This document shows, one piece after another, positions 16,052 to 23,910 of a stretch of DNA of 35,075 nucleotides (position 1 is its first letter; each line of letters begins with the position of its first letter). Source of the stretch: Rubrivivax gelatinosus (GTDB taxonomy: Bacteria > Pseudomonadota > Gammaproteobacteria > Burkholderiales > Burkholderiaceae_C); NCBI RefSeq assembly GCF_016583785.1, contig NZ_NRRU01000055.1, forward strand, positions 1 to 35,075, in the 5' to 3' direction. The position numbers and the translations under genes are program-made. The notes under the pieces are model-generated. The model was not told the DNA's origin. It was given only the letters and a program-made list of their open reading frames with translations, and searched no databases.

Positions 16052-17881
16052 ATGCCCCGATCGATGAAACGCCTGGTCCGGCTGGCCACGCTGGCCGCCT
16101 GTCTGTTCGCGACCGGCACGGTCGCGCTGGCGCAGCCGGCCGCCGCCGCGCCCAAGACGCTGCGCTACTCGTTCCCGATCGCCGAGACCGGCTTCGATCC
16201 GGTGCCGATCAGCGACCTGTACTCGCTCACCGTCGTCGCCGGCATCTTCGAGGCGCCGCTGGAGTTCGCCTTCCTCGCGCGGCCGGTGCGCATGCGGCCC
16301 AACACCGCGGCCGCGATGCCCGAGGTCTCGGCCGACTTCCGCACCTTCACCTTCCGCATCAAGCCGGGCATCTACTTCGCTGCCGACCCCGCTTTCAAGG
16401 GCAAGCGGCGCGAGCTCGTCGCTGCCGACTACGTCTATTCGGTCAAGCGCCATTACGACCCGCGGGGCAAGGCCGGCCGCCTGTACCGGCTCGAGAGCGC
16501 GAAGATCCTCGGCCTGTCGGAGCTGCGCGCCCGGGCGCTGAAGGAGCGCAAGCCTTTCGACTACGACGCGCCGGTCGAAGGCCTGCGCACGCTGGACCGC
16601 TACACCTTCCAGGTGAAGCTGGCCGAGCCCTCGCCGCGTTTCCTCTACGTCTTCGCCGACGGCTCGCTCACCGGCGCGGTGGCGCGCGAAGTCGTCGAGT
16701 TCTACGGAGACCGCATCGGCGAGCATCCGGTGGGCACCGGGCCGTTCAAGCTCGGCGCCTGGAAACGCAGCTCGAGCATCGTGCTCGAACGCAACCCCGG
16801 CTACCGCGAGGTGCTCTACGACGAGGAAGCCCCGGCCGGCGACGAACGCCTGCAGGCCGTCGTTCGCGAGTTCAAGGGCCGGCGCCTGCCGCTCGTCGAC
16901 CGGGTACAGATCTCGATCATCGAGGAGCCGCAGCCGCGCTGGCTGTCCTTCCTGAACGAGGAGCAGGACGTCGCCGAGAACGTGCCGGCGGAGTTCGCCA
17001 ACGTCGCGTTCCCGAACAACGAACTGGCGCCCAACCTCGCCAAGCGCGGCATCCTGATGCTGCGCTACCCGCGCTCCGACGTCGCCTATTCGTACTTCGC
17101 GATGGAGAACCCGGTGGTCGGCGGCTACGAGCCGCACAAGGTGGCGCTGCGGCGGGCGATCGCGCTGGCGGTCGACGTCGAACGCGAGATCCGTCTCGTG
17201 CGCGGCGGCCAGGCGGTTCCGGCGCAGTCGATCGTCGGCCCCGAGTCCTGGGGGTTCGATGCGGCCTACAAGAGCGAGATGGGCGACTACGACCCGGCGC
17301 GCGCCAAGGCGCTGCTCGACATGCACGGTTATGTCGACCGCGATGGCGACGGCTGGCGCGAGCAGCCCGACGGCAGCCCGCTGCTGCTGGAGTACTCGAC
17401 CCAGCCCGACCAGCAGAGCCGCAAGCTCACCGAGCTCTGGAAGAAGAACATGGACGCGATCGGCATCCGCATCGTGTTCAAGGCCGCCAAGTGGCCCGAG
17501 CAGCTGAAGGCCTCGCGTGCCGGCAAGCTGATGATGTGGGGCGTGGGCTGGAGTGCCGAGCAGCCCGACGGCGACACCTTCCTGGCGGTCGGCTACGGCC
17601 CGAACAAGGGCCAGTCCAACCACGCGCGCTTCGACATGCAGGCCTTCAACGCGCTGTACGAGAAGCAGGCGGCCTTGCCCGACGGCCCCGAGCGCCAGGC
17701 GGCGATGGACGCGGCCAAGAAGCTGATGATCGCCTACATGCCCTACAAGGTGCACGTGCACCGTATCTGGACCGACCTCGCGCAGCCCTGGGTCAGCGGC
17801 TACAGCCGCAACATCTTCGTGCGCGAGTTCTGGAAGTACGTGGACATCGACCGCGAGGCGCTGGCGCGCCGCGGTTCCTGA
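16052..17881 (+). CDS. Family 5 extracellular solute-binding protein (first of two paralogs)
   Basis: The 609-residue protein captures a peptide-like or other medium-sized solute in the periplasm and delivers it to the divergent permeases. It has a Sec signal peptide (basic MKRLVRLATL, hydrophobic core, cleavage likely after ALA near 27-29). The mature chain opens with the motif AETGFDPVPISDLYS and carries TGPFKL and KVALRRAIALAVDVEREI, typical of SBP_bac_5 domains, plus DRDGDGW near 428-434, an acidic loop like a calcium site that recurs in this subfamily. Length exceeds the usual 520-550. ATG 16052 is used, but ATG 16064 gives a cleaner signal peptide. It is followed after 17 bp by a paralog, with which it is probably co-transcribed. 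Confidence 0.93.
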   Translation: MPRSMKRLVRLATLAACLFATGTVALAQPAAAAPKTLRYSFPIAETGFDPVPISDLYSLTVVAGIFEAPLEFAFLARPVRMRPNTAAAMPEVSADFRTFTFRIKPGIYFAADPAFKGKRRELVAADYVYSVKRHYDPRGKAGRLYRLESAKILGLSELRARALKERKPFDYDAPVEGLRTLDRYTFQVKLAEPSPRFLYVFADGSLTGAVAREVVEFYGDRIGEHPVGTGPFKLGAWKRSSSIVLERNPGYREVLYDEEAPAGDERLQAVVREFKGRRLPLVDRVQISIIEEPQPRWLSFLNEEQDVAENVPAEFANVAFPNNELAPNLAKRGILMLRYPRSDVAYSYFAMENPVVGGYEPHKVALRRAIALAVDVEREIRLVRGGQAVPAQSIVGPESWGFDAAYKSEMGDYDPARAKALLDMHGYVDRDGDGWREQPDGSPLLLEYSTQPDQQSRKLTELWKKNMDAIGIRIVFKAAKWPEQLKASRAGKLMMWGVGWSAEQPDGDTFLAVGYGPNKGQSNHARFDMQAFNALYEKQAALPDGPERQAAMDAAKKLMIAYMPYKVHVHRIWTDLAQPWVSGYSRNIFVREFWKYVDIDREALARRGS

Positions 17882-17898
17882 ACGACACCCTGCCGACG

Positions 17899-19737
17899 AT
17901 GAAGCTGTTCTCTCTTGCCTGCGCCGCGCTGCTCGCGTTTGCGGCCTCGACCCATGCTGCCGAACCTGCCGCTGCCGACGGCGGGCGCAAGGTGCTGCGT
18001 GTGGCCTTCACCACCGCCGAGACCGGTTTCGACCCGTCGCAGATCAGCGACGTGTACTCGCGCACCGTCACGCCGCACATATTCGAGGCGTTGTACCGCT
18101 ACGACCATCTGGCGCGGCCGGTGAAGATCCGCACGCTGACGGCTGCCGGCATGCCCGAGGTGTCGGCCGACTTCAAGGTCTGGACGATCAAGCTGCAGCC
18201 CGGCATCTATTACGCGGACGACCCCGCGTTCAAGGGTCACAAGCGCGAGCTGGTGGCGCAGGACTACGTCTACGCTTTCCAGCGCACCGCCGACCCGGCC
18301 AATCGCAGCCAGCTCTGGAGTTGGATCGAGACCTTCAAGATCGCCGGCCTCGATGAGTACCGGCGGGAAGTCGTCGCGCAGAAGAAGGCCTTCGACTACG
18401 ACCACACGATCCCCGGCTTGCGGGCGCTGGATCGCTACACGATCCGCTTCACGCTGACCGATCCGTCGCCGCGATTCCTCGAGAACCTGACCGCGTCGGA
18501 CTTGCTGGGCGGAGTTGCACGCGAGGTTGTCGAGTTCTACGGCGACAAGATCGCCGAGCACCCGGTGGGCACCGGCCCGTTCAAGCTCAAGCAGTGGCGG
18601 CGCAGCTCGCTGATCGTGCTGGAGCGCAACCCCGACTTCCGGGAGATGCACTACGACGCTGAGCCCGCACCCGACGACGCCGAAGGCCAGGCGATCCTGG
18701 CGCGGTTCAAGGGCCGGCGCATCCCGATGATCGATGAGGTGCGCATCTCGATCATCGAGGAGGAGCAGCCGCGCTGGCTGGCTTTCCTGAACGGCCAGAT
18801 CGACATGCTCGCCGGCCAATATGGCCCGGTGCCCGGCTCGTTCATCAACGTCGCTGTGCCCAATGGCCATGTCGCGCCGAACCTGGCGCGCAAAGGCATC
18901 CAGGCGGCGCAGCAGGTCAACGCCGACATCGGAATCACCTACTTCAACATGGAAGATCCGGTGGTCGGCGGCTACACGCCGGAAAAGGTGGCGCTGCGCC
19001 GCGCGATCTCGTTGGCGATGGACGTCGAACGCGAGATCCGTGTGGTGCGCCGGGGCCAGGCGATCCCGGCGCAGTCGCAGGTCGTGCCGCATACGACCGG
19101 CTACGACCCGAAGTTCAAGAGCGAAGCCGGCGACTACGACCCGGCGCGCGCACGTGCACTGCTGGACATGTATGGCTACGTCGACCGCAACGGAGACGGC
19201 TGGCGTGAACAGCCCGACGGCAAGCCGCTGGAGATCGTCTACGCGACGCAGCCGTCGCAGATCAATCGCCAGTTCGACGAGCTCTGGCGCAAGAACATGC
19301 AAGCCGTTGGCATCCGCACCAGCTTTCAGAGTGGGCAGTGGCCCGAGCAACTGAAGCTGGCGCGTGCCGGCAAGCTGCAGATCTGGACACTGGGATCGTC
19401 GGCCTCGGGCCGCGACGGCCAGAGCTCGTTCGACCGCCTGCACGGCCCGCAGGCGGGCGGTCAGAACCTGGCGCGTTTCAAGCTCCCGGCGTTCGATGCA
19501 CTCTACGAGCGCATGTCGGTACTGCCTGACGGACCGGAACGCGACGATCTCTTCCGTCAGGCCAAGATGCTGTCAGTGGCCTACATGCCTTACAAGCCGA
19601 CGGTGCACCGCATCAGCACCGACATGTGGCAACCCTGGGTCAGCGGCTTCCGCCGCCCGGTGTTCTGGAGCGAGTGGTGGCACCTGGTCGACGTCGACCC
19701 GGAGATGCGGGCGAAGGCCGGCGTCAGCGGCGACTGA
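17899..19737 (+). CDS. Family 5 extracellular solute-binding protein (second paralog)
   Basis: The 612-residue product is a clear paralog of the preceding protein: aligned by eye, well over half the residues in the C-terminal halves match, including AETGFDPSQISDVYS at the start of the mature chain, PVGTGPFKL, FKGRRIP, ISIIEEEQPRWL and DRNGDGW near 429-435. A signal peptide is present (KLFSLACAALLAFAASTHA, cleavage near residue 20). It differs most around the region following the QPRWL motif and in the segment after AGKLQIW, which in this family lines the ligand pocket, so the two probably bind different ligands while sharing one permease set. The longer upstream open frame is a shadow over the first paralog. 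The start is the ATG just before the signal peptide. Confidence 0.93.
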   Translation: MKLFSLACAALLAFAASTHAAEPAAADGGRKVLRVAFTTAETGFDPSQISDVYSRTVTPHIFEALYRYDHLARPVKIRTLTAAGMPEVSADFKVWTIKLQPGIYYADDPAFKGHKRELVAQDYVYAFQRTADPANRSQLWSWIETFKIAGLDEYRREVVAQKKAFDYDHTIPGLRALDRYTIRFTLTDPSPRFLENLTASDLLGGVAREVVEFYGDKIAEHPVGTGPFKLKQWRRSSLIVLERNPDFREMHYDAEPAPDDAEGQAILARFKGRRIPMIDEVRISIIEEEQPRWLAFLNGQIDMLAGQYGPVPGSFINVAVPNGHVAPNLARKGIQAAQQVNADIGITYFNMEDPVVGGYTPEKVALRRAISLAMDVEREIRVVRRGQAIPAQSQVVPHTTGYDPKFKSEAGDYDPARARALLDMYGYVDRNGDGWREQPDGKPLEIVYATQPSQINRQFDELWRKNMQAVGIRTSFQSGQWPEQLKLARAGKLQIWTLGSSASGRDGQSSFDRLHGPQAGGQNLARFKLPAFDALYERMSVLPDGPERDDLFRQAKMLSVAYMPYKPTVHRISTDMWQPWVSGFRRPVFWSEWWHLVDVDPEMRAKAGVSGD

Positions 19738-19775
19738 GTGCGGCACCGGCGTCCGGATACCTGCTGTTGCATTCA

Positions 19776-19876
19776 GTGAACATCAGCGCCACGCCAAGTG
19801 TTTCGCGTTACGCCATAAATCGAGCGCTGTAAACCTGCAGTTACAACTTGCTGGCGTGAATGTCAGGGAATTCACG
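19776..19876 (+). promoter_or_regulatory. Regulatory region of the FeeM-like gene with two dyads and a direct repeat
   Basis: The 229-bp gap before the acyltransferase is less GC-rich than its surroundings. It contains a dyad TGTAA-N8-TTACA (19828-19845), a perfect dyad CGTGAAT-N8-ATTCACG (19855-19876), and two copies, 9 of 11 bases identical, of GTGAAnnTCAG (19776-19786 and 19856-19866), the second lying inside the second dyad. The centres of the dyads are 29 bp apart. A weak extended -10, TGGTAATCC (19891-19899), lies downstream. The symmetry suggests binding sites for a dimeric regulator. Confidence 0.45.
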
Positions 19877-19966
19877 ATCCTGGGGCAGACTGGTAATCCT
19901 TTCTCACAGTGCCGGTCAGAGCGCTTCGGCAGACTCGATCGGACTTTGGGTTCCAAGAGACCAGTA

Positions 19967-20740
19967 ATGACGACTGACACGATCATCGTGGCGCCGATCG
20001 GCGGTCAGCGCTCCGTGATGCGCCCGTTGTCCGAAGGACGCGGAGCCGTCGCGCGATCGCCGGCTGCCGAAACCTCCGAGCGCGTTTTCCGCATCCGTTC
20101 CGCCGACTCCTACGTCTGCCGCCAGCGTGCCGACTCGCTGTTGCGCGAGCGTTATGCCTGGCGCGGCTACCACGCCGTCTCGCTGCCGAGCGACCAGACG
20201 ACCAACCGCATCACGCTGTCGGCGACCGAGAACGACGACACGATCGGCACGATCACCGTGGCGCTGGACAGCGCCGAGGGCCTGAGCGCCGAAGACGCCT
20301 TCCCCGCCGAGATGGAAGGTCTGCGCGGCTTGAACCTGCGGGTCTGCGAGTTCACCAAGCTCGCGATCGACCCGATTTCCGGCAGCAAGCGCGTGCTGGC
20401 GGCCCTGTTCCACGTCGCCTACATCGTCGCCCACCGCATCCGCGGCTACGACGCGCTGGTGATGGAAGTGAACCCCCGCCACGTGCGCTACTACGAGCGC
20501 ATGCTCGGCGCGCGCATCGTCGGCGAGGAGCGGCTGAACCGCTTCGTCAACGCGCCGGCGGTGCTGCTGACGATCGACTTCGACTACATCCGCCAGCAGA
20601 TCGAAGCCTTCGGCGGGCGTGCCGACCTCGACGCCGACGAACGTTCGCTCTACCCGTACGCGTTCTCCTCGCGCGAGGAGCAGGGCATCCTCGCCCGGCT
20701 GATGAAGGCGCAGACCCCGGCCTCGGCCAGCATCAACTGA
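19967..20740 (+). CDS. FeeM-like N-acyl amino acid synthase (GNAT fold acyltransferase)
   Basis: The 257-residue protein resembles the catalytic core of FeeM-type N-acyl amino acid synthases, which join a long-chain acyl group from acyl-ACP to an amino acid and share the fold of GNAT and acyl-homoserine lactone synthases. Visible features are the leading region FRIRSADSYVCRQRADSLLRERY, the strand segment EFTKLAIDP, and VNPRHVRYYERMLGARIVG near residues 165-185, the FeeM hallmark. The N-terminal 35 residues are variable. The ATG at 19967 is preceded by AAGAGA; the frame extending further upstream overlaps the binding protein and is not credible. Related proteins in betaproteobacteria are sometimes linked to PEP-CTERM/exosortase loci, but none is here. 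The exact acyl and amino acid substrates are unknown. It is cytoplasmic. Confidence 0.8.
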   Translation: MTTDTIIVAPIGGQRSVMRPLSEGRGAVARSPAAETSERVFRIRSADSYVCRQRADSLLRERYAWRGYHAVSLPSDQTTNRITLSATENDDTIGTITVALDSAEGLSAEDAFPAEMEGLRGLNLRVCEFTKLAIDPISGSKRVLAALFHVAYIVAHRIRGYDALVMEVNPRHVRYYERMLGARIVGEERLNRFVNAPAVLLTIDFDYIRQQIEAFGGRADLDADERSLYPYAFSSREEQGILARLMKAQTPASASIN

Positions 20741-20755
20741 GCCGCCTGCGCTCAG
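20737..20755. terminator. Hairpin formed by the two convergent stop codons (feeM-like / trxC)
   Basis: CTGAGC (20737-20742) and GCTCAG (20750-20755) pair perfectly around a 7-nt loop. The arms contain the TGA stops of both convergent genes. There are no T-runs, so it may work as a bidirectional, non-canonical terminator or an RNA 3'-end stabiliser. Confidence 0.4.
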
Positions 20756-21186
20756 CCGGCCGCACGCGCCAGCTGCACGATCGCCTGTGCCGGCAGTGCG
20801 CCCGACTGGCGCCGGGTCTCGCGACCGTGCTCCAGCCGCACCAGCGTCGGAATGCTGCGGATGCCGAAGCGTGACGCCAGCTGCGGGTTGTCGTCGCTGT
20901 TGACCTTGACCAGCAGCGTCTGCCCCTGCAGCGTGCGCCCGGCCTGCTCGAACGCCGGCGCCATGGCCCGGCAGGGCCCGCACCACGGCGCCCAGAAGTC
21001 GACCAGCACCGGCAGCGGATACGCGCCGACCACGGCGTCGAAATCGGCGTCGCCCAGTTCGACCGGGCGGCCATCCAGCAGCAACTGGCCGCAGCGGCCG
21101 CAATTCGGCGCCTCGGCCAGGCGCGCCGCCGGCAGGCGGTTGGTGGCACCGCAGTGCGGGCAGGGCAGGTGCAGCTTGTCGTCCAT
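20752..21186 (-). CDS. trxC: Thioredoxin 2 (TrxC)
   Basis: The 144-residue protein is thioredoxin 2, a cytoplasmic disulfide reductase with an N-terminal zinc finger. Zinc ligands are Cys9/Cys12 (CPHC) and Cys29/Cys32 (CGRC). The thioredoxin active site WCGPC supplies Cys69 and Cys72, and the cis-proline region is seen as IRSIPTLV. Length matches the E. coli protein (139). In E. coli trxC is OxyR-controlled and heat stable; no OxyR site was recognised here. The ATG at 21186 has no obvious Shine-Dalgarno. It is divergent from the MFS gene (73 bp between starts) and convergent with the FeeM-like gene, so it stands alone. Confidence 0.96.
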   Translation of the reverse strand: MDDKLHLPCPHCGATNRLPAARLAEAPNCGRCGQLLLDGRPVELGDADFDAVVGAYPLPVLVDFWAPWCGPCRAMAPAFEQAGRTLQGQTLLVKVNSDDNPQLASRFGIRSIPTLVRLEHGRETRRQSGALPAQAIVQLARAAG

Positions 21187-21247
21187 GGGTCGCAGTTGGG
21201 GCCGGTGGCTGCGCAGATCAAGGTCCGGGCGGGCGACGCTCGCCTCC

Positions 21248-21253
21248 TAGAAT
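21248..21253 (+). promoter_or_regulatory. -10 element of the MFS gene, leaderless spacing
   Basis: TAGAAT lies 6 nt before the ATG at 21260 within a 14-nt block (21241-21254) that recurs identically at 22903-22916 upstream of the M48 gene. No Shine-Dalgarno is present. Confidence 0.45.
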
Positions 21254-21259
21254 CGTCCG

Positions 21260-22837
21260 ATGCCTTCTTCGCTGGCGCAGCGCGCCGCCGCGCTGCACCG
21301 CCTCGCCGTCGTCGCCTTGCTCGGTTTCGCCTCGGGCCTGCCACTGGCCCTGACCGGACAGGCGATGCAGGCCTGGCTCACGGTCGACGGCATCGACCTG
21401 GCGACGATCGGTTTTCTCAGCCTCGTCGGCCTGCCCTACACCTTCAAGTTCCTGTGGGCGCCGCTGATGGACCGCTTCGAGGTCCCGCTGCTGGGGCGGC
21501 GCCGCGGCTGGCTGGTGCTGACGCAGCTGCTGCTGGCGGCGGTGCTGTTCGCGCTGTCGACCACCAGTCCGTCGGACTCGATCCGCGCCTTCGCGCTGCT
21601 GGCCGTGCTGGTGGCCTTCGTCTCGGCCTCGCAGGACGTCGTCATCGACGCCTACCGCACCGACCTGCTGACGCACCGCGAGCGCGGCCTGGGCGCCTCG
21701 CTCAACGTCATGGGCTACCGGCTGGCGATGATCCTGTCGGGCGGCATCGCGCTGATCTGGACCGACCCGGGCCAGGGCGGCGGCTGGACCTGGCCCGGCG
21801 TCTACCGCTTCATGGCGGCGCTGATGGCCGGCCTGGCGCTGCTGTCGGCCATCGCGCTGCCGCAGCTGAAGGCGCCGCCGGCCAGGCCGACGCTGGCGCG
21901 GCGCGACGTCATCGGTTTTCTCGCCGTCGTCGCCGCGGTCTTCGTCGGCGCGGCGCTGACCGACCGTTTCGGCGCGGCCGTCGTGCAGGCCGTGCTGGGT
22001 GGCTGGCTGGCGACGACGGCGATGGCGCCGGCCTTGCAGGCGCGCTGGCTCGAGCTCGCGGTGCTGATGCTGGGCCTGGCGTTCACGCTGCCGCTGGCCG
22101 GCTGGGTGGCGAAGGCGGCGCGTTTCGAGACCCTGCTCGGCGGCCTGAGCAGCTACTTCGCCCAGCGCGGCGCCGCCGCGTTCCTGATCTTCATCGTGCT
22201 CTACAAGCTCGGCGACGCCTTCGCCGGCTCGCTGATGACGCCCTTTCTGCTGAAGGCCATGGCCTACGGCTCGGCCGAGGTCGGCGTCGTCAACAAGCTG
22301 ATCGGGCTGTGGCTGACGATCGCCGGCGCCATCGTCGGCGGCGCGCTGATGCTGCGGCTGGGGCTTTGGCGCTCGCTGCTGCTGTTCGGCGTGCTGCAGC
22401 TCGCCAGCAACCTCGGCTTCTGGTGGCTCGCGGTCAACGGCAAGGGCGTGATGCCGGGGCTGACGATCCCGGCCTTCGATTGGGGCTTCGTCCGGCTCGC
22501 ACAGCCGACGCCGGTCGACGGCGGCCTGCTGATGGTGGTGGCGTTCGAGAACATCTCCGGCGGCATGGGCACGGCGGCTTTCGTCGCCTTCCTGATGAGC
22601 CTGTGCAACCAGCGTTTCACGGCGACGCAGTACGCGCTGCTGTCGGCTTTCGCCGCGGTCGGCCGTGTCTGGGTCGGGCCGCTGGCCGGCGTGCTCGCCG
22701 AGAGCATAGGCTGGCCCCGCTTCTTCATCCTGAGCACGGTGCTGGCGGCGCCCGCGCTGCTGATGCTGATCTGGATGCGCGACAGCGTGCGCGCGCTCGA
22801 GCTCGACCCCGCGACCGTCGGTGCCGTCGACGACTGA
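21260..22837 (+). CDS. MFS transporter, AmpG-like (muropeptide permease family)
   Basis: The 525-residue inner-membrane protein has at least 12 hydrophobic segments and the AmpG signature features: GFASGLPLALTGQAMQAWL in helix 1, LPYTFKFLWAPLMDR, and SQDVVIDAYRTDLL near residues 125-140. AmpG imports GlcNAc-anhydroMur peptides released during peptidoglycan turnover into the cytoplasm for recycling, and its products can induce AmpC through AmpR. Length is within the range for AmpG (490-595). No recycling gene (ampD, nagZ, ldcA) is nearby, so the exact substrate is inferred from family membership; other members of this MFS branch carry acetyl-CoA or siderophores. It is preceded by a leaderless-type -10 and followed by a terminator. 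Confidence 0.85.
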   Translation: MPSSLAQRAAALHRLAVVALLGFASGLPLALTGQAMQAWLTVDGIDLATIGFLSLVGLPYTFKFLWAPLMDRFEVPLLGRRRGWLVLTQLLLAAVLFALSTTSPSDSIRAFALLAVLVAFVSASQDVVIDAYRTDLLTHRERGLGASLNVMGYRLAMILSGGIALIWTDPGQGGGWTWPGVYRFMAALMAGLALLSAIALPQLKAPPARPTLARRDVIGFLAVVAAVFVGAALTDRFGAAVVQAVLGGWLATTAMAPALQARWLELAVLMLGLAFTLPLAGWVAKAARFETLLGGLSSYFAQRGAAAFLIFIVLYKLGDAFAGSLMTPFLLKAMAYGSAEVGVVNKLIGLWLTIAGAIVGGALMLRLGLWRSLLLFGVLQLASNLGFWWLAVNGKGVMPGLTIPAFDWGFVRLAQPTPVDGGLLMVVAFENISGGMGTAAFVAFLMSLCNQRFTATQYALLSAFAAVGRVWVGPLAGVLAESIGWPRFFILSTVLAAPALLMLIWMRDSVRALELDPATVGAVDD

Positions 22838-22850
22838 GGCCGCAAGCCCT

Positions 22851-22880
22851 CGTGCTCCTGCCTGAGGCCGGAGCACGTTT
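22851..22880 (+). terminator. Rho-independent terminator of the MFS gene
   Basis: CGTGCTCC (22851-22858) pairs perfectly with GGAGCACG (22870-22877), followed by TTT. The 11-nt loop contains a further GCC/GGC pairing. It lies 13 nt after the stop codon. Confidence 0.7.
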
Positions 22881-22909
22881 CCACGCGCGGTGTCCGAAGC
22901 ACCGCCTCC

Positions 22910-22915
22910 TAGAAT
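22910..22915 (+). promoter_or_regulatory. -10 element of the M48 peptidase gene
   Basis: TAGAAT occurs in the same 14-nt context as the -10 of the MFS gene. Transcription would start near 22922, with a leader of about 37 nt before the ATG at 22959. No -35 is evident. Confidence 0.4.
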
Positions 22916-22958
22916 CCACCAGCGGAACCTCGGAGTTCCCGTCCGGGTCCGACGCCAC

Positions 22959-23885
22959 ATGCCGAACATCTTCGACACCGACGCCCAGATCGACCTGCCG
23001 CCGCTGCTGCACGCCGTCGGCTGCCATTGCGCGCTGCATCGCCGGCGCCTGTTCACCGGCGCGCTGGCGCTGGGGGCTGGCGCGGCGTTCTCCGGCCCGG
23101 CGCTGGCCAAGGAAGGCGTGCGCGACGACGTCGGCAACGAGTCGCGCTTCACCAAGCTGGTGCCGGCCGAGGACGTCGAGAAGGCGGCGGCCCAGCAATA
23201 CGAGCAGATGCTGCGCGAAGCCCGCGCCTCCAAGGCCCTGGCGCCGGCCGAGCACCCGCAGCTCGTGCGCCTGCGCTCGATCGCCGACCGCATCATTCCC
23301 TACGCCGAACCCTGGAACCGGCGCGCTGCCAACTGGAAGTGGGAGATCAACCTCATCGGCAGCAAGCAGCTCAACGCCTTCTGCATGCCGGGCGGCAAGA
23401 TCGCCTTCTACTACGGCATCCTGCAGCAACTGCAGCTGGGCGACGACGAGGTCGCGACCATCATGGGCCACGAAGTCGCCCACGCGCTGCGCGAGCATGC
23501 GCGCGAGCGCATGGGCAAGACGGCGGCCACGCGCATTGGCGCCAGCCTGGTGAGCGCGCTCTTCGGCCTGGGCCAGGCCGGCGATACGCTGCTGAACATG
23601 GGCGGGCAGCTGCTGACGCTGAAGTTCAGCCGCGAGGACGAGTCCGAAGCCGATATCGTCGGCATGGAACTGGCCGCACGCTCGGGCTACGACCCGCGCG
23701 CCGGCGTCTCGCTGTGGAAAAAGATGATCGAGGCGAGCAAGGGTGCGCCGCCGGAGTTCATGTCGACCCACCCCTCCGGGCCGACGCGCATCGCCGACAT
23801 CGAGGCCAAGCTGCCCAAGGTGATGCCGCTGTACGAACGCGCGACCAAACCCGCGCGCCGGTTCGCGCCGCCAACCCGGGGCTGA
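22959..23885 (+). CDS. M48 family zinc metallopeptidase with possible Tat signal
   Basis: The 308-residue protein belongs to the M48 peptidases of the LoiP/YcaL/BepA type, which act on misfolded or misassembled envelope proteins. The zinc site HEVAH is at 171-175 (Glu172 catalytic), with the third ligand Glu228 in EDESEAD. The downstream motif STHPSGPTRIADIEAKLP is typical of this subgroup. The N-terminus has RRRLFTGALALGAGAAFSGPALA at 28-50: twin arginines followed by a moderately hydrophobic stretch and an AxA site, suggesting Tat export rather than the lipoprotein signal common in relatives. The preceding 27 residues, with CHC, are unusually long for an n-region; a later start was not found, so the ATG at 22959 stands. 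Confidence 0.88.
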   Translation: MPNIFDTDAQIDLPPLLHAVGCHCALHRRRLFTGALALGAGAAFSGPALAKEGVRDDVGNESRFTKLVPAEDVEKAAAQQYEQMLREARASKALAPAEHPQLVRLRSIADRIIPYAEPWNRRAANWKWEINLIGSKQLNAFCMPGGKIAFYYGILQQLQLGDDEVATIMGHEVAHALREHARERMGKTAATRIGASLVSALFGLGQAGDTLLNMGGQLLTLKFSREDESEADIVGMELAARSGYDPRAGVSLWKKMIEASKGAPPEFMSTHPSGPTRIADIEAKLPKVMPLYERATKPARRFAPPTRG

Positions 23886-23893
23886 CGGCGCGC

Positions 23894-23910
23894 CGCGGCT
23901 TCAGGCCGCG
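23894..23910 (-). terminator. Hairpin with the LuxR-type gene's stop codon in its loop
   Basis: CGCGGC (23894-23899) and GCCGCG (23905-23910) form a perfect 6-bp stem around a 5-nt loop that contains the TGA stop of the minus-strand gene. It sits between convergent genes, 9 bp after the M48 stop. No T-run follows. Confidence 0.35.

Noticed and set aside
19827..19846. Reading the dyad before the FeeM-like gene as a lux box
   Set aside because: It is 18 bp, TGTAA-N8-TTACA, and does not match the ACCTGTnnnnnnnnACAGGT-type consensus; no LuxI or acyl-homoserine lactone binding LuxR is in the window.
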